Below, one piece after another: positions 4,759 to 5,184 of a DNA stretch of 5,184 bases (position 1 is the first letter of the stretch; each line of letters starts with the position of its first letter). Both the position numbers and the translations under genes were made by a program. The notes under the pieces were generated by a model. It was not told where the DNA came from. It saw only the letters and a list, made by a program, of their open reading frames with translations, and made no database searches. This DNA comes from Candidatus Bathyarchaeota archaeon (lineage in GTDB: Archaea > Thermoproteota > Bathyarchaeia > Bathyarchaeales > Bathyarchaeaceae): positions 1 to 5,184 of the forward strand of contig JAOUPL010000088.1 of NCBI GenBank assembly GCA_029879825.1, in the 5' to 3' direction.

Positions 4759-4951
4759 ATGGGTTCTTACGACCCTTCAGACCTAGACGACTGGATGTGT
4801 TTTCTTTGGTCTGAATAACAAGAATGTTCAAGATAGGATTCAGTGAGTATTGAACAAATGTGCGTTAGGATGTGGAAGTATCATAGCTGTAGGCATGATT
4901 GATGTGAACCGTGAGAAGGAACATTTTAGTCTAGAATCAGCAACTTACTAA
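4759..4951 (+). pseudogene. Fragmented small cysteine-containing reading frames, possible decayed zinc-binding gene
   Basis: ATG at 4759 follows a strong GGTGGGAG site (4747-4754) by four bases and opens 19 codons (MGSYDPSDLDDWMCFLWSE) before TAA at 4816. A +1 frame from about 4805 continues as GLNNKNVQDRIQ to TGA 4844-4846. After that stop the same frame reads on as VLNKCALGCGSIIAVGM, then DVNREKEHFSLE, to TAA 4949-4951. The pieces WMCF...GLNN and CALGCGS look like two knuckles of a zinc ribbon broken by one frame change and one in-frame TGA. Alternatives are separate very short genes or chance frames: the third piece could start at TTG 4850 and make 33 residues by itself. The good ribosome binding site argues that at least the first piece is, or recently was, translated. 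I recognise no family. Confidence 0.33.
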
Positions 4952-4964
4952 ACGAGTAAGTTTT
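4942..4964 (+). terminator. Hairpin with T-run, likely terminator before the oxidoreductase gene
   Basis: AACTTACT (4942-4949) and AGTAAGTT (4955-4962) are exact inverted copies around a five-base loop AAACG. T residues occupy 4961-4964. The stem is AU-rich. It follows the fragmented reading frames and lies just before the ribosome binding site of the next gene, so it could end transcription from the redox operon or shape the leader of the oxidoreductase mRNA. Confidence 0.5.
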
Positions 4965-4971
4965 GAGTTCT

Positions 4972-4977
4972 GGTGAG
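4972..4977 (+). promoter_or_regulatory. Ribosome binding site that fixes a TTG start
   Basis: GGTGAG lies five bases before TTG at 4983, the same arrangement as at the 48-aa gene (3693-3698). An in-frame TGA at 4974-4976 excludes any earlier start, so the TTG is well supported. Confidence 0.75.
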
Positions 4978-4982
4978 TTGAT

Positions 4983-5184
4983 TTGGCGCACGGTAAGGCG
5001 AGATTTGGAGTTCTGCTTCCGAATTTAACGTCAACGTTTGACCTTGCTTCCTCAGCGGCAAAAGTTGCTGAAAAACTTGGATTTGCCTCTGTCTGGTGTA
5101 TGGATCATCTGATCTGTGAACCTGAGTTTTATAGACTACTCAATGTTAATTCGGATTCGTTTAGGCTCCTTGAAACATGGACTA
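4983..5184 (+). CDS. LLM-class (luciferase-like) oxidoreductase, probably F420-dependent, 5' part only
   Basis: Only the first 67 codons lie in the window and the gene runs off the right edge. The protein begins MAHGKARFGVLLPNLTS, giving strand one of a TIM barrel, followed by a helix and AEKLGFASVWCMDHL (about 33-47). This is the hallmark beginning of bacterial-luciferase-like flavin/F420 oxidoreductases (usually GFDSVWxxDHL). The later RLLETWT (61-67) matches the usual ExWTxLAALA that follows. Family members transfer hydride between F420H2 or FMNH2 and a substrate. In archaea many use F420, with Mer, the methylene-tetrahydromethanopterin reductase, the best known. The part seen does not show which substrate. 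Full members have about 300-350 residues. The TTG start follows a GGTGAG site. The gene is separated from the redox operon by about 270 bases and a hairpin, so it probably has its own promoter, which I cannot place. Confidence 0.88.
   Translation, partial: MAHGKARFGVLLPNLTSTFDLASSAAKVAEKLGFASVWCMDHLICEPEFYRLLNVNSDSFRLLETWT

Noticed and set aside
4583..4831. Minus-strand frame opposite the rubredoxin domain
   Set aside because: Antisense to a clear rubredoxin and no start context.

Overview
The window reads as a compact archaeal chromosome segment of moderate to low GC. Three things point that way. Start codons are often TTG or GTG, placed about 5 nt after GGTGA- or GGAG-type Shine-Dalgarno sites. 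AT-rich TATA-like boxes, some with BRE-like purine stretches, lie the expected distance upstream of several genes. The gene content (small zinc-ribbon proteins, a ferredoxin:disulfide reductase fused to rubredoxin, an F420-type luciferase-like oxidoreductase) is typical of uncultivated archaea, perhaps of the Bathyarchaeia kind. The lineage is my inference and no marker gene proves it. I see no tRNA, rRNA, CRISPR array, transposase or integrase.

Layout. (i) 45-2129, minus strand: a three-gene unit that overlaps or nearly abuts, reading a 181-aa four-helix membrane protein, a 427-aa ion-transporter-superfamily permease, then an 85-aa charged soluble protein. (ii) 2130-2410: divergent non-coding region. 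(iii) 2411-2592, plus strand: a small two-helix membrane protein gene with a good ribosome binding site, whose second half is in another frame (a one-base lesion at a T5 run). (iv) 2672-3494, minus strand: two cysteine-rich genes, a membrane-anchored zinc-ribbon protein and a soluble protein with a zinc ribbon plus a second cysteine cluster. (v) 3495-3703: divergent promoter region with a 14-bp GC palindrome. (vi) 3704-4713, plus strand: a redox operon of a 48-aa single-helix protein, a glutaredoxin-like protein (CAWC) and an FTR-type catalytic subunit with a C-terminal rubredoxin. (vii) 4759-4951: fragmented small cysteine-containing reading frames followed by a hairpin. (viii) 4983 to the window end: the 5' part of an LLM-class, probably F420-dependent oxidoreductase.

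How the genes may work together. Glutaredoxin and reductase overlap by four bases and form a plausible electron chain: ferredoxin or another one-electron donor, then the [4Fe-4S]/disulfide centre and rubredoxin iron, then the glutaredoxin dithiol, then protein or small-molecule disulfides. The 48-aa helix could anchor or modulate this at the membrane. The transporter unit appears unrelated. Its permease has lost the Asp-Asn signatures of the ArsB/NhaD branch and carries SN motifs closer to the SLC13/DASS branch, so its substrate is uncertain. The most unusual points are the two frame-disrupted small genes with good ribosome binding sites, the 48-aa gene in the redox operon, and the uncharacterised cysteine domain of the 108-aa protein.
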